DNA of 64,000 nt from Hymenobacter siberiensis. GTDB lineage: Bacteria; Bacteroidota; Bacteroidia; Cytophagales; Hymenobacteraceae. Below the pieces are notes generated by a model. That model was given only the letters and a program-made list of their open reading frames with translations. It searched no databases and was not told the origin of the DNA. Within the stretch, counting starts at the first letter, position 1. Each line of letters begins with the position of its first letter. Shown piece by piece: positions 35,501 to 43,085 of the stretch. The stretch covers positions 2,604,001-2,668,000 of the forward strand of contig NZ_JAHLZZ010000001.1 in NCBI RefSeq assembly GCF_018967845.1. Reading direction: 5' to 3'. Position numbers and translations under genes: made by a program.

Positions 35501-35597
35501 CCAGCAGCTCGCGGGCGGTGTTGGCCAGGAAGGAAATCGGGGCTGCGCCCGGCGTGGCGGGGGCAGCAGTGGGGTAGGGGGCGGGCAGGGCAGGCAT
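32511..35597 (-). CDS. AddB-like PD-(D/E)XK nuclease with Fe-S cluster motif
   Basis: 1028 aa. N-terminal helicase-like region (VVIVPTRRAVVYLKNELALAL) and a UvrD-like C-terminal fold (ALDFDHLIILSCNEGVLPAP). The nuclease domain near the C-terminus has GYADRVDELPDGRLRVVDYKSG. Cys in LNDFLACSLRFYF plus CEYCPYKGIC (CxxCx5C) match the iron-sulphur nuclease of AddB, which works with AddA in double-strand-break repair. No addA-like gene is visible in the window. Residues ~671-705 (STELRVRSEKLGVKAAAAID and following) are encoded by an inverted repeat and look inserted. A weak -7 box (TATCTTTA) lies at 35603-35610. Confidence 0.88.
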   Translation of the reverse strand: MPALPAPYPTAAPATPGAAPISFLANTARELLDRYGSGPLDELSDIVVIVPTRRAVVYLKNELALALPGGAPLWAPRVAAMEDYMVELASIQVEEPIALQLLLYDILKGIDTGLDFDKFVGWASMLLSDFSNLDQNLADTHKVFEYLSEAKALERWDLTALPPKSQAAAHSFSFWDQLERVYHELQRRMKANHLAYPGLAYRLAVEKLEKMLKDPAQAAPARHVFVGLGNLSRSEEKLIRLLLNAGRAEVHFDADPFYLEAGSPNRAGQHLRRYFEQWKLPLDNFGGGVEWLRGQPHHIRYLGVANPSMQGKLAGQLLAEARQRYPDATVAVVLPDETLLLPVLHGLPPNEVPDYNVTMGLSFQATPLFNLVDLLFEVHLTGIREGSQETGYGVPRYHHLAVSKLLSHPFLRRYQHWQDQQADQPQYHGILDQVCREIVRLNAVLLPAEELLKLGAHHPLIEALFKTWDNCDDIIAACYAVIDLLRQVYSAEIADTDRETGLGAEYLYLFYTLVKQLDSAFDCREQRLSVRSFRRFLYEQMGRTRLPFSGEPLADVQVMGLLETRALDFDHLIILSCNEGVLPAPKRQQSLFPYDVLTAADLPTYADAEAITAYNFWRLLQRAQRVDLVHVLPGAEGMKSGERSRFLLQLQNDLLPQNPQLVLEDLTVSVPSTELRVRSEKLGVKAAAAIDSTPNSSLLTLSSLQGDLVLEKDPEMLAALRGVLERNISPSRLNDFLACSLRFYFSKVARFHENDAVEETLEASSFGTMMHEALENLMRPFEQDARSITAEDIPALIKQAPAEVQRALRQEESEKHARADEGLNHVYGQVATRLVVRLLESLTEQPGMLPLRLFGLEKELAATIFVDVPGQAEPLAVRLFGYADRVDELPDGRLRVVDYKSGLVKKSDLQLRGYRDKLTAAEATDRLLHEPSTSADKVRQLWLYRLMLAHTVKRETAETAILSLRNIDEGLLSADLSFLTEGGEDFVAVSEDLVRKIVLRILDPTEPIRKTDDFTKCEYCPYKGICAR
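33485..33583. repeat. Inverted repeat type D inside the AddB-like gene
   Basis: Arms GAGCTAAGAGTTAGGAGTGA / complement (TTAACTCCTAACTTTTCACT) with ~22 nt between. In-frame within the coding sequence. Same TTAGGAGT-type modules as the repeats at 42986 and 43746. Confidence 0.85.
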
Positions 35598-35654
35598 TGG
35601 GGTAAAGATACCAGCCCGGCGAGTAGCACAAACGCCGGCCGGTAGCCGGCTGGG

Positions 35655-35936
35655 CTATATGAGGGGGTGTTCCTGCCAGGGTGCTGCCTGGCACTGCGCC
35701 ACAAAATCGTGCAGCAGGGCCAGCATCTCGGGGCGGGTGTGTGGCCGGGGTCCCAACAGGGCGGGCGAGTCGGGGGCTACGTAGCCCAGCAGCGTGCGCA
35801 AGTGCTGCGGCTGCGCCACGCGGAAGTCCATGCGCCACTCGCCAAAGTCGCGGTGCTGGGTGAGCAGCGCGGTAAGCTCCGGGGTTTCAAAGGGCACCAG
35901 TGACTGGCTCTGATAAACAAGTTGGTACAAACTCAT
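35655..35936 (-). CDS. Small protein with BLUF-like N-terminus
   Basis: 93 aa. The first ~30 residues (MSLYQLVYQSQSLVPFETPE, then LTALLTQHRDF) recall the first strand and helix of BLUF blue-light sensor domains. The rest (FRVAQPQHLRTLLGYVAPDS ... EMLALLHDFVAQC) does not continue that fold, and the flavin-binding Asn and Gln region is absent. It could be a degenerate BLUF relative, a recombined remnant or an unrelated family. It is 57 bp upstream of the AddB-like gene, on the same strand. Confidence 0.5.
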   Translation of the reverse strand: MSLYQLVYQSQSLVPFETPELTALLTQHRDFGEWRMDFRVAQPQHLRTLLGYVAPDSPALLGPRPHTRPEMLALLHDFVAQCQAAPWQEHPLI

Positions 35937-36116
35937 GCGCTTCAGCTAAAGGGTGAAACATTGAATCTCCGATATACATGGTACGATGGCTGCTTGATTT
36001 CATATCAGGAAGATAGACAAATAGCGGATTTTGAGTAATGTTGAGCTTGCGGTTTGCTCGCGCGTGAGCCTGCCGTAGCGCCGTTATTTGCCGTCTCAAA
36101 CCATCGTTGCCTTGTC

Positions 36117-37061
36117 ATGAAACAACGTTTCTACCTCGTATTAGCTGCCCTGGCCCTGGCCGCCGCTCCCGCTCTGGCGCAGACCACGCCCGCCGTTATC
36201 CCCGACCCCGCCCCGCCGGCCACACCCGACCCGCTCTGGCACAAATCCATCAAAACCGGGCTTGGCCTCAACGAAGCTCTGCTTAGCACCAACTGGCGCG
36301 GCGGCGGCGTCAATACCATTGGCTTCAACGCTTCCTTCAATGCCAGGGCCAACCGCAAAAGCGGCCTGCACAGCTTTGATAACGAAGCCGATTTCCTCTT
36401 CGCTTTTTCCCAAACCCGGGGCCTGGGCTACCGCAAGGGCCAGGACCGCCTCTACCTCGATACCAAATACGGCCGTGCCCTTACCGAGCGCTGGGATATG
36501 TTCCTATCGCTGAACCTGCTCTCGCAATTTGCCCCCGGCTACAAGTACGACACCGATGCCGCCGGCAACGACCGCGCCCAGCTCACCTCCGATTCCTTTG
36601 CGCCAGCCTTCATTACGGCCGCCTATGGGTTTGAATACCACCCCGCTACTTATTTCCACCTGCGCCTCTCGCCCTTCGCCCCGCGCCTCACGGTGGTAAA
36701 CCGGGTCGAGCGCTTCACGGCGGCCCTCGGCGATAAGCCCTATGGCGTCAATCCCGGCCACAGCACCCGCTTCGAGGTACTAGCCGCGCAGGTGCTGGCC
36801 GAATTCGACAAGAACATCAGCCCCAACGTCAACCTAAAGGCCCGCTACGTCCTCTTCGCCAACTACGAACACCTCAACTTTCAGGAAATCGACCACCGTC
36901 TCGACGTCAGCCTCACCGCCAAAGTGGGCAAGTACGTAAACGTCGCCCTCAACGGCATCGCCCTCTACGACTACGACCAGGACCACGGCGTGCAGTATTC
37001 GCAGGGTCTCACCATCGGAGTCGCCTACGCCATCAAGAACTACGCGGATGCGAAGAAGTAG
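36117..37061 (+). CDS. DUF3078 outer-membrane-type protein
   Basis: 314 aa from ATG 36117, where a signal peptide starts (MKQRFYLVLAALALAAAPALAQ); an upstream open stretch lacks it. The mature protein matches DUF3078: LGLNEALLSTNWRGGGVNTIGFNASFNARANRKSGLHSFDNEADF, GLGYRKGQDRLYLDTKYGR, SPFAPRLTVV. Repeated amphipathic strands ending in a C-terminal strand suggest a beta-barrel in the outer membrane. No function is established. A terminator follows. Confidence 0.9.
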   Translation: MKQRFYLVLAALALAAAPALAQTTPAVIPDPAPPATPDPLWHKSIKTGLGLNEALLSTNWRGGGVNTIGFNASFNARANRKSGLHSFDNEADFLFAFSQTRGLGYRKGQDRLYLDTKYGRALTERWDMFLSLNLLSQFAPGYKYDTDAAGNDRAQLTSDSFAPAFITAAYGFEYHPATYFHLRLSPFAPRLTVVNRVERFTAALGDKPYGVNPGHSTRFEVLAAQVLAEFDKNISPNVNLKARYVLFANYEHLNFQEIDHRLDVSLTAKVGKYVNVALNGIALYDYDQDHGVQYSQGLTIGVAYAIKNYADAKK

Positions 37062-37088
37062 CTGAGTTGAAACTTTTGCTACCTAAGT

Positions 37089-37120
37089 AGCGCCGGGGCC
37101 GGGAGGTGCCGGCGCTTTTT
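37089..37120 (+). terminator. Rho-independent terminator after the DUF3078 gene
   Basis: AGCGCCGG / CCGGCGCT arms followed by TTTTT. Confidence 0.8.
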
Positions 37121-37149
37121 GGCGGGGCCATGCCCGCCCCGGCGGTCCC

Positions 37150-37157
37150 TATATTTG
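37150..37157 (+). promoter_or_regulatory. -7 box TATATTTG upstream of the truncated ATPase gene
   Basis: Exact TAnnTTTG, 27 nt before the ATG at 37184. Confidence 0.55.
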
Positions 37158-37183
37158 TTTCCTCCCCGAATTCCCTTACTCCT

Positions 37184-37381
37184 ATGGCGAAGAAAACCAA
37201 AGCTCCCACCCCCGAAGTCCCTGCCGTTTCGGAGCAGCCCTATTATTTGCAGCGCGCCCACATCAAGGATTTTCGCTCTATTCGGGATGCAAAGGTGGAA
37301 TTCAAGCCGGGACTGAATATCATTATCGGGGCAAATGGGTCGGGGAAGACGAATTTAGTGCAGCGAGTGAATGGGGTGTAA
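37184..37381 (+). pseudogene. AAA/SMC-type ATPase truncated just after the Walker A motif
   Basis: 65 aa from ATG 37184 (MAKKTKAPTPEVPAVSEQPY). YYLQRAHIKDFRSIRDAKVEFKPGLNIIIGANGSGKTNLVQ is the N-terminal strand and P-loop of RecF/SMC-like or OLD-type AAA ATPases. All remaining parts (signature, Walker B) are missing, as the frame runs into a 132-bp inverted-repeat element that supplies the TAA. A normal promoter box remains. It is almost certainly a remnant. No continuation was found on the far side of the element. Confidence 0.8.
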
Positions 37382-37505
37382 TTCAAAACTACGCGCTGCC
37401 CTTTTCATGAGTCATCGGCCCTTGCCTCTGGGCTCCACTAAGGGCCGATGACACCAGTCCGAACTTCTGCTTGGTGGTGGCAGCGCGTAGTTTTGAATTA
37501 CACCC
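37374..37505. mobile_element. 132-bp cloverleaf-like inverted-repeat element (MITE-like)
   Basis: Perfect 27-bp outer arms (GGGTGTAATTCAAAACTACG... and complement, 37374-37400 / 37479-37505). Inside are a perfect 13-bp hairpin (GTCATCGGCCCTT at 37411-37423 with 37440-37452) and a small hairpin CACCA/TGGTG (37452-37456/37472-37476). No coding capacity. It replaces the downstream part of the ATPase gene. No clear target duplication was found. Confidence 0.7.
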
Positions 37506-37514
37506 GGTTAGCTA

Positions 37515-38561
37515 CTACCGCAACGCGTAAATCCGCTCAATTATCTCCACCACTTTCAGCCCTTCCAGCGCATTGGTCGTGGCGAAGCTGCGGCGCTGCA
37601 CGGTATCCACCACGTTTTCGATGACCTGCACATGGTTGGCGGCCGAGCCCTGGAAGGGGCCGTAGTCGTTGGCGGCGTTGGTGGGGGGCAGCGGGGGCAT
37701 CTCGTATTTTTCGAGGTGGCAGTACTCCACCTTGTCCATGTACTGGCCCGCGATGCGCAGGCTGCCGCGCTCGGCCACCACGGTGAGGGAGCTTTCGAGG
37801 TTGCGGTCCCACACGGCGGTGCTATAGCTGAGGGTGCCGCTGCCACCGCGCAACAGGTCGAAGGTCACGAGGCCGCTGTCCTCAAATTCGGTAAGGCCGG
37901 CGTGGGTGAAATCCCGGAATCGGGCCGAAATATTGGTGATGTCGCCAAACACCCAATACAGCAAATCGATAAAATGACTGAACTGGGTGAATAATGTGCC
38001 GCCGTCGAGCGCCTGGGTGCCCTTCCAGCCGTCGGCCTTATAGTAACGGGCATCGCGGTTCCAGAAGCAGTTCAGCTGCACCAGAAACACCTGGCCCAGC
38101 CGGCCCTCGTCGTACACCTGTTTCAGCCAGGCGGCCGGGGGCGAGTAGCGGTTCTGCATCACCCCAAATACCAGTCGCCCGGTTTGCAGCGCCGTGTGCA
38201 CGATGGTTTCGGCATCGGCCTTATGCAGCGCAATGGGCTTTTCGATGACGACGTGCAGGCCGTGGCGCAGGCTGGCAACCGCCTGCGGGGCGTGCAGGCC
38301 GTTGGGCGTGGCTACCGTGAGGACGTCGGCCGCCGGCCCGGTTTGCAGGTATGCTTCGAGCGAAGCGAAGAACGGTACGCCCGGAAACTCAGCTGCGAGG
38401 CCGGGTTGGAGGTCGGCGCGTGTGTCAATCAGGGCCGCCAGCACGGCACCCTCGTGGCGCGAAACCAGCGCGGCATGGCGGCGACCAATGTGGCCCACGC
38501 CGCAGATGGCGAAACGAACGGAAGGCGACGTAGAAATTTGCATGGTAGAAAATGCTCGCAC
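37515..38561 (-). CDS. Gfo/Idh/MocA-family oxidoreductase
   Basis: 348 aa. NAD-binding motif CGVGHIGRRHAALVSRHEG and the family's EKP motif in HVVIEKPIALHKADAE; later GVMQNRYSPPAAWLK and the substrate-binding KADGWKGTQALDGGTLFTQFSHFIDLLYWV. The combination with the downstream-strand DegT aminotransferase resembles WlbA/WbpB plus WlbE/WbpE, which convert UDP-GlcNAcA to a 3-amino sugar for surface polysaccharide. That pathway is inferred from pairing only. Confidence 0.9.
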   Translation of the reverse strand: MRAFSTMQISTSPSVRFAICGVGHIGRRHAALVSRHEGAVLAALIDTRADLQPGLAAEFPGVPFFASLEAYLQTGPAADVLTVATPNGLHAPQAVASLRHGLHVVIEKPIALHKADAETIVHTALQTGRLVFGVMQNRYSPPAAWLKQVYDEGRLGQVFLVQLNCFWNRDARYYKADGWKGTQALDGGTLFTQFSHFIDLLYWVFGDITNISARFRDFTHAGLTEFEDSGLVTFDLLRGGSGTLSYSTAVWDRNLESSLTVVAERGSLRIAGQYMDKVEYCHLEKYEMPPLPPTNAANDYGPFQGSAANHVQVIENVVDTVQRRSFATTNALEGLKVVEIIERIYALR

Positions 38562-38649
38562 AGCGGTTTGAAAGAGGGAAAGGAGGTCAGCAAAGCAAGA
38601 GGGAAAACACTCGGTGGACCTTCTTTCCCTCTTTCAAGCCGCTGTGCGA
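38556..38649. repeat. Inverted repeat type H between the sugar genes
   Basis: Arms TCGCACAGCGGTTTGAAAGA then GGGAAAGGAGGTC and the complement with a few mismatches, ~27 nt apart. It fills the gap between the aminotransferase and oxidoreductase genes and overlaps the latter's start region. Confidence 0.8.
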
Positions 38650-38657
38650 AATAATTA

Positions 38658-39809
38658 TTACTTGAAGAACTCGCCGACATATTGCACCACATAATCCACC
38701 TGTTCCGCCGTCAGCAGCGGATGAATGGGCAGCGACAACACTGCCCCGCACAGCCGTTCGGCCACCGGAAACTGTCCCGCTTGGTAGCCCAGGTAGGCAT
38801 AGGCCGGCTGCGCGTGCACCGGCAGCGGGTAGTAAATCATGGTGGGCACGCCGCAGCGGTGCAGGTGGTTTTGCAGCTCATCGCGCCGGCCGGTTTCCGC
38901 TACCTGAATGGTGTACTGATGAAAAACGTGGCTGCTGCGCGCATCGCGGGCCGGAATGTTTATGCCGGGCACAGTGGCCAGCGCGGCATCGTAGCGGGCG
39001 GCCACGGTTTGGCGGGCTGCCGTGTTGGCGGGCAGTTGCCGCAGCTTCACCCGCAGCAGGGCGGCTTGCAGGGTATCGAGGCGGGAGTTGAGGCCGATGT
39101 GCTGGTGGTGGTATTTGCGGCTCTGGCCGTGGTTGGCCAGCTGGTGGAGCAGGGCTGCACGGGCCGCGTCGTGCGTTATCAGCGCGCCGCCATCGCCGAG
39201 GCAGCCGAGGTTTTTGGAGGGAAAAAACGACGTGGTGCCCACTTCGCCTACGGTGCCGGCGTAGGCTGTTTCGCCATTTGCAAAGGTGAATGAGGCGCCC
39301 AGCGCCTGGGCGTTATCCTCAATTAGCGGAATGCCGTGGCGGGTAGAAATTGCCCGTAGTGCTTCCAAATCGGCACATTGCCCAAACAAATGCACGGCTA
39401 CGATGGCGCCGGTACGCGGCGTAAGGGCTGCATCCACGGCGGCCGGGTCGATGTTGAACGTGTCGGGGAGTGCATCAACCAGCACTGGCTTCAGGCCCAG
39501 CAGGGCGGCGGCTTCCAGCGTGGCCACGTAGGTGAAGGCGGGGATGATGATTTCGGCTCCGGCCGGCAGGCGCAGGCTCATGAGGGCCAGGGTGAGGGCG
39601 TCGGTGCCGTTGGCGCAGGGGGTGATGTGCGCGCCGCCCAGGTATTCGCCCAGCTCGGCTGCGAACTGCCCCACGGCCGGCCCCTGAATGAAGGCCGCCG
39701 AAGTCATTATCTCCGCAACTGCCTCGCTGAGTGCTGGTTGCAGCGCCGCGTGCTCAGCAGCCAAATCGAGCAATTGAATGGGGGAGGGCGGGGCCGGGAG
39801 TATGGACAC
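38658..39809 (-). CDS. DegT/DnrJ/EryC1/StrS-family PLP aminotransferase
   Basis: 383 aa. Family motifs: CANGTDALTLALMSLRL, IIPAFTYVATLEAAALLGLKPVLVD, LIEDNAQALGA and the PLP lysine in FFPSKNLGCLGDGGALIT; C-terminal HQYTIQVAE and GVPTMIYYPLPVHAQPAY. It transaminates nucleotide-linked keto-sugars. It precedes the Gfo/Idh oxidoreductase on the same strand. A -7 box TATCTTTG lies 26 nt upstream. Confidence 0.93.
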   Translation of the reverse strand: MSILPAPPSPIQLLDLAAEHAALQPALSEAVAEIMTSAAFIQGPAVGQFAAELGEYLGGAHITPCANGTDALTLALMSLRLPAGAEIIIPAFTYVATLEAAALLGLKPVLVDALPDTFNIDPAAVDAALTPRTGAIVAVHLFGQCADLEALRAISTRHGIPLIEDNAQALGASFTFANGETAYAGTVGEVGTTSFFPSKNLGCLGDGGALITHDAARAALLHQLANHGQSRKYHHQHIGLNSRLDTLQAALLRVKLRQLPANTAARQTVAARYDAALATVPGINIPARDARSSHVFHQYTIQVAETGRRDELQNHLHRCGVPTMIYYPLPVHAQPAYAYLGYQAGQFPVAERLCGAVLSLPIHPLLTAEQVDYVVQYVGEFFK

Positions 39810-39834
39810 GGATAATAAGGAGCAGGAGCGGCCC

Positions 39835-39842
39835 CAAAGATA
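39835..39842 (-). promoter_or_regulatory. -7 box TATCTTTG of the aminotransferase gene
   Basis: CAAAGATA on plus; exact TAnnTTTG on the minus strand, 25 nt before the ATG. Confidence 0.6.
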
Positions 39843-40173
39843 GAAGCCGGTTCGGGGCGGCCGGGTTCAGCAAACCGGCGACGACTTCCGGGCAGCATAA
39901 TTTACAGGCAAGCCGATGAAAACCGATGAGCCGACGACCACCGGGCGAGGGCAAATAAAGGACAATTATAAAATGAATTTCAGATGAGGGTAAAATCGGT
40001 TTTGTGCCGTCTTTGCCAGGGTTTTGCGGCATTTAGCATATGCTGAAAATCGGTAATGAATTGCTGGACAATACTATTCAGGGATAACCTGTGGCCGGAT
40101 GCTTGCGTTAAGCTACCCCAGGCGCCAGCCAGTTGAATGCCGTCGCGCTGATTCTTTACCAACGCAATTTGCT
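39843..40173. other. Divergent intergenic region, nothing further recognised
   Basis: Carries the upstream regions of two divergent genes. Apart from the box at 39835, no repeat, terminator or ORF was supported. Confidence 0.4.
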
Positions 40174-41070
40174 ATGAACAACAACCAATCTTTCCTCCGT
40201 ACCCTGGGCTTTGTCTTGCTGATGGGTGGCGTGGCGGTAGCCAATACCGGCTGTTCGCAAGCCGATAAGCAAGAAGTTTCGGCCGAAAGCGACCAGGCCT
40301 ACAACGACATGGCCACCTTCGTAGATAATACGGAGGCCAAAGCAGATGCTGTGGGCGACGAAATGCAGGCCGACTACGACCGGGAAACTACCGAGATGAA
40401 GGCCGATTACGACACCAAAAAAGCTGCTACCGACAAAAATGTCGACAAATACGACGACAACCGCCGGCAGGAAATTGATAAGCTCAACACCCGCTACACC
40501 ACGGCCCTGGACCAGCGCACCAGCGCCTGGGACAATCGTATGAAGGTGGGCGACATGGGCCAGTACTACAAGCCCACCAGCCCCGCCGCCCAGCTAACGG
40601 CCGCCAACGCTCGCACGACTTATGAAAAATTCGTGCAGAACGTGAAGAGCAACCAGGAGAAATACGACATCAACGACTGGCGCAACATCAACGCCGAATG
40701 GCGGGCAATGGATGAGGCCTACGACAAGGTGAAAGGCAACATTTCTGTGAATGACCTGGCCGAGATTCAAAAGGAAAAGCTGAAATATTCTGCCTTCAAA
40801 TCCTGGGATAAAACGAAAATTCGCGCTAACCAGGGGGCTGATGTCGTAGCCGGCAAAGCCGACGAAGTGAGCGACGAAACTGCCGATGAGCGTAGCCGCG
40901 CCGGCCAGGCCATCAGCAATACCGCTTCTGATGTGAAGCAAGCCGGTAAGGACGTGGGCCACGGGGCAGCCGAAGTAGGCAAAGACATCGGCCAGGGTGC
41001 TGCCAAAGCCGGTAAAAAAGTAGGCGGCGCCGTGAAAGACGTATTTGACGGCAAAGACGATAAGAAGTAA
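40174..41070 (+). CDS. Lipoprotein with coiled-coil and LEA/apolipoprotein-like tail
   Basis: 298 aa from ATG 40174. Signal with lipobox (VAVANTGCSQ). Residues ~30-130 are charged and helical (AYNDMATFVDNTEAKADAVGDEMQADYDRETTEMKADYDTKK), and the C-terminal ~80 residues are 11-mer-like amphipathic repeats (SNTASDVKQAGKDVGHGAAEVGKDIGQGAAKAGKKVGGAVKDV), as in LEA and CsbD-like stress proteins. A desiccation or envelope-stress role is plausible but inferred. A terminator follows. Confidence 0.82.
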   Translation: MNNNQSFLRTLGFVLLMGGVAVANTGCSQADKQEVSAESDQAYNDMATFVDNTEAKADAVGDEMQADYDRETTEMKADYDTKKAATDKNVDKYDDNRRQEIDKLNTRYTTALDQRTSAWDNRMKVGDMGQYYKPTSPAAQLTAANARTTYEKFVQNVKSNQEKYDINDWRNINAEWRAMDEAYDKVKGNISVNDLAEIQKEKLKYSAFKSWDKTKIRANQGADVVAGKADEVSDETADERSRAGQAISNTASDVKQAGKDVGHGAAEVGKDIGQGAAKAGKKVGGAVKDVFDGKDDKK

Positions 41071-41092
41071 TCCGTTATCCGTAACGAATAGC

Positions 41093-41131
41093 AAAACCGG
41101 TTTTTGGCCTCGTGCCGAAAGCCGGTTTTTT
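41093..41131 (+). terminator. Terminator after the LEA-like lipoprotein gene
   Basis: AAAACCGG / CCGGTTTTTT arms with an inner GGC/GCC pairing, ending in six T. It can serve both convergent genes. Confidence 0.7.
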
Positions 41132-41157
41132 GTGCCACTGCCGGCCACTGCTTGGCG

Positions 41158-42054
41158 TTACGCCAGCTGCTGCAATAGCCAGTGCAGCTTCAGTAAATCG
41201 AAATGCCGCAGGCCGGGCGTGGCGGAGAGGAGCTGCCGCCGCAAGGCGGGTGCCACTGCCCGCAGTGCCACGCGCGCCGCCGGCGCCAGCCCCAGCCGGC
41301 GCAGCCGCAGCGCCGTTTGCAGCAGCCGCGAATCAGTTCCCAGGCCGTCTTCGCGGTACACCCGCGCCAGGTTGCACACTGCCTGCTCGCTTTTTTGCAG
41401 GAAAATGGCCGCTGGCTCCAGCCCGGCATGAATCACCGGATTATCGAGATGCAGCACGGGCACTTGCGTTGCGGCCAGCACTTCGCCGAATTTGGTGTCC
41501 TCGTGGCCATAGCCGGTCAGGCGCTCATCGAGCGGAAACCGATGGAAAATATCCGCTCGAATCAGCATATTATTGATGGTTAACTGCCCGTAAGGGGCCG
41601 CTTGGCGCACGGCGGCCGGCCGAGCTTCGCGGGCCTGGCCATAAAGCCAGCGCAAGTACAAGGCGGCCTCGGCGGGCGGAGCAGCCTCATAGCAGGTGCC
41701 GCCAATGAGCACCGCCGCCTGGTGCCGGGCGGCGGCGTAGCGGGCTAGAAATTTCGGGTCGGGTAGCAGGCTGTCGTTGTCCAGCAGCAGCAGCCACTCG
41801 TGTTGCGCGGCGGTTGCCAGCTGATTTCGGATTTTGGCGCGGCCCACGTTGCGCGGCAATTCGCGGTAGTGTACGCCGGGCAAATCGTTCAACGGCCGGT
41901 TCGACTGGCGGTAGGCATCAGTGGAGAAATCGTCCAGCAGCCGGATTTCCACCGCGCCGGGCCAGTCGGAAACCTGCGCGAGCAACGAATGAATTAACTC
42001 CCCAACGGCGCAATTATAAACCGGAATTAAAACGGATAAACCGGCTACTGCCAT
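41158..42054 (-). CDS. Glycosyltransferase family 2
   Basis: 298 aa. GT-A fold: LSVLIPVYNCAVGELIHSLLAQ, VEIRLLDDFSTD, NVGRAKIRNQLATAAQHEWLLLLDNDSL (DxD motif) and GYGHEDTKFGEVL (catalytic ED). No membrane segment is evident, so it is probably a cytoplasmic or peripheral enzyme of polysaccharide or glycoprotein synthesis. It is 34 bp after ftsE on the same strand. Confidence 0.93.
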   Translation of the reverse strand: MAVAGLSVLIPVYNCAVGELIHSLLAQVSDWPGAVEIRLLDDFSTDAYRQSNRPLNDLPGVHYRELPRNVGRAKIRNQLATAAQHEWLLLLDNDSLLPDPKFLARYAAARHQAAVLIGGTCYEAAPPAEAALYLRWLYGQAREARPAAVRQAAPYGQLTINNMLIRADIFHRFPLDERLTGYGHEDTKFGEVLAATQVPVLHLDNPVIHAGLEPAAIFLQKSEQAVCNLARVYREDGLGTDSRLLQTALRLRRLGLAPAARVALRAVAPALRRQLLSATPGLRHFDLLKLHWLLQQLA

Positions 42055-42088
42055 TTCGGAAATATTGCGGCCTGATATATGAAGTTTA

Positions 42089-42772
42089 TCAGCTAAAACG
42101 GCGGGCTGAATCCAGTAATTCGCCGTCCTTACACGTCAGTACGCGGTGCGGATATTGCTCAATTAACTGAAAATTGTGCGTCGCCATCAAAATAGATGTG
42201 CCCGCGTTATTTATTTCGCCAAACAGCTGCATGATGCTGGCCGAAACGTCTGGGTCGAGGTTGCCGGTGGGCTCATCGGCCAGCAGTAAAACCGGCTCGT
42301 TGAGCATGGCGCGGGCAATAACCACGCGCTGCTGCTCGCCACCCGAAAGGCGGTGCGGCATGCGGTTGGCCGCGCTGCTCAGGCCCACGCGCACCAGCAC
42401 GTCGGAAATGCGCTGTTGCTTCTGCGACTTGCCTTTCCAGCCCGTCGCGTTGAGCACGAACATCAGGTTTTCGGCCACCGTGCGGTCGCTCAGCAGCTGG
42501 AAATCCTGAAATACGATGCCCAGCTTGCGGCGCAGATAAGGCACCTTGCTGGCCGGCAGCCTGGGCAGCGAAAACCCCGCCACGGTGCCCATGCCGCTTT
42601 GCAGCGGCAGGTCGGCATACAGGGTTTTCAGCAGCGACGATTTGCCCGCGCCGGTGCGGCCCACGAGGTAGGCAAATGCGCCTTTCTCCAGCGCAAAGCT
42701 CACGCCCTGCAACACGGCCTGCTGCTCCTGCATTATCGTGGCATCGTGCAGCTCAATAACGTTTTCGGTCAT
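42089..42772 (-). CDS. ftsE: FtsE-like ABC transporter ATP-binding protein
   Basis: 227 aa. Walker A GRTGAGKSSLLKTL, signature LSGGEQQRVVIARA, Walker B VLLLADEPTGNLD, and H-loop ATHNFQLI. The stretch RRKLGIVFQDFQLLSDRTVAENLMFVLNATGW is typical of FtsE. FtsE with FtsX links divisome and peptidoglycan hydrolysis. No ftsX is adjacent, a common arrangement in Bacteroidota. It starts 4 nt after the small conserved gene at 42777. Confidence 0.9.
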   Translation of the reverse strand: MTENVIELHDATIMQEQQAVLQGVSFALEKGAFAYLVGRTGAGKSSLLKTLYADLPLQSGMGTVAGFSLPRLPASKVPYLRRKLGIVFQDFQLLSDRTVAENLMFVLNATGWKGKSQKQQRISDVLVRVGLSSAANRMPHRLSGGEQQRVVIARAMLNEPVLLLADEPTGNLDPDVSASIMQLFGEINNAGTSILMATHNFQLIEQYPHRVLTCKDGELLDSARRFS

Positions 42773-42776
42773 ACCG

Positions 42777-42980
42777 TTACAAATTCAATGGCCGCAATTT
42801 GCCGAATTCCAGTCCTGAAATCACCGCCGCCAGCTCTGTTTCCTTGCCTTCGAGGCCGTAACGGTGCAGGTCTTTCAGCGGCCGGTCGGCCCGGAAATAG
42901 GCAATGAGCACAAAGGCCTCATCCCGCAGCTGGATATAGTCGGGAATTTTAGCCTTGCCTTTTACTTTGATGATGTACAT
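42777..42980 (-). CDS. Small conserved protein upstream of ftsE
   Basis: 67 aa (MYIIKVKGKAKIPDYIQLRD ... GLEFGKLRPLNL). It has no signal peptide or known domain. The compact sequence with conserved-looking aromatic and charged residues and its 4-bp spacing to ftsE favour a real gene co-transcribed with it. Function unknown. Confidence 0.75.
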   Translation of the reverse strand: MYIIKVKGKAKIPDYIQLRDEAFVLIAYFRADRPLKDLHRYGLEGKETELAAVISGLEFGKLRPLNL

Positions 42981-42985
42981 TCTTC

Positions 42986-43083
42986 GAGTTATGAGTTAAA
43001 AGTTAGGAGTTATGAGTTGGGATTATGAGCGCATTAGCAAGCTGACAACGAACTCATAACTCCTGACATTTAACTCATAACTC
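42986..43083. repeat. Inverted repeat type D, intergenic copy
   Basis: GAGTTATGAGTTAAAAGTTA then GGAGTTATGAGTT, and the complement at 43051-43083. Modules ATGAGTT/TTAGGAGTT resemble those inside the AddB-like gene. Confidence 0.85.
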
Positions 43084-43085
43084 AA

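Noticed and set aside
37106..37183. Upstream extension of the truncated ATPase
   Set aside because: It would run through the preceding terminator; the promoter box at 37150 places the start at 37184.
42777..42980. Toxin-antitoxin component
   Set aside because: No partner gene and no toxin motif; its tight link to ftsE points to a housekeeping role.
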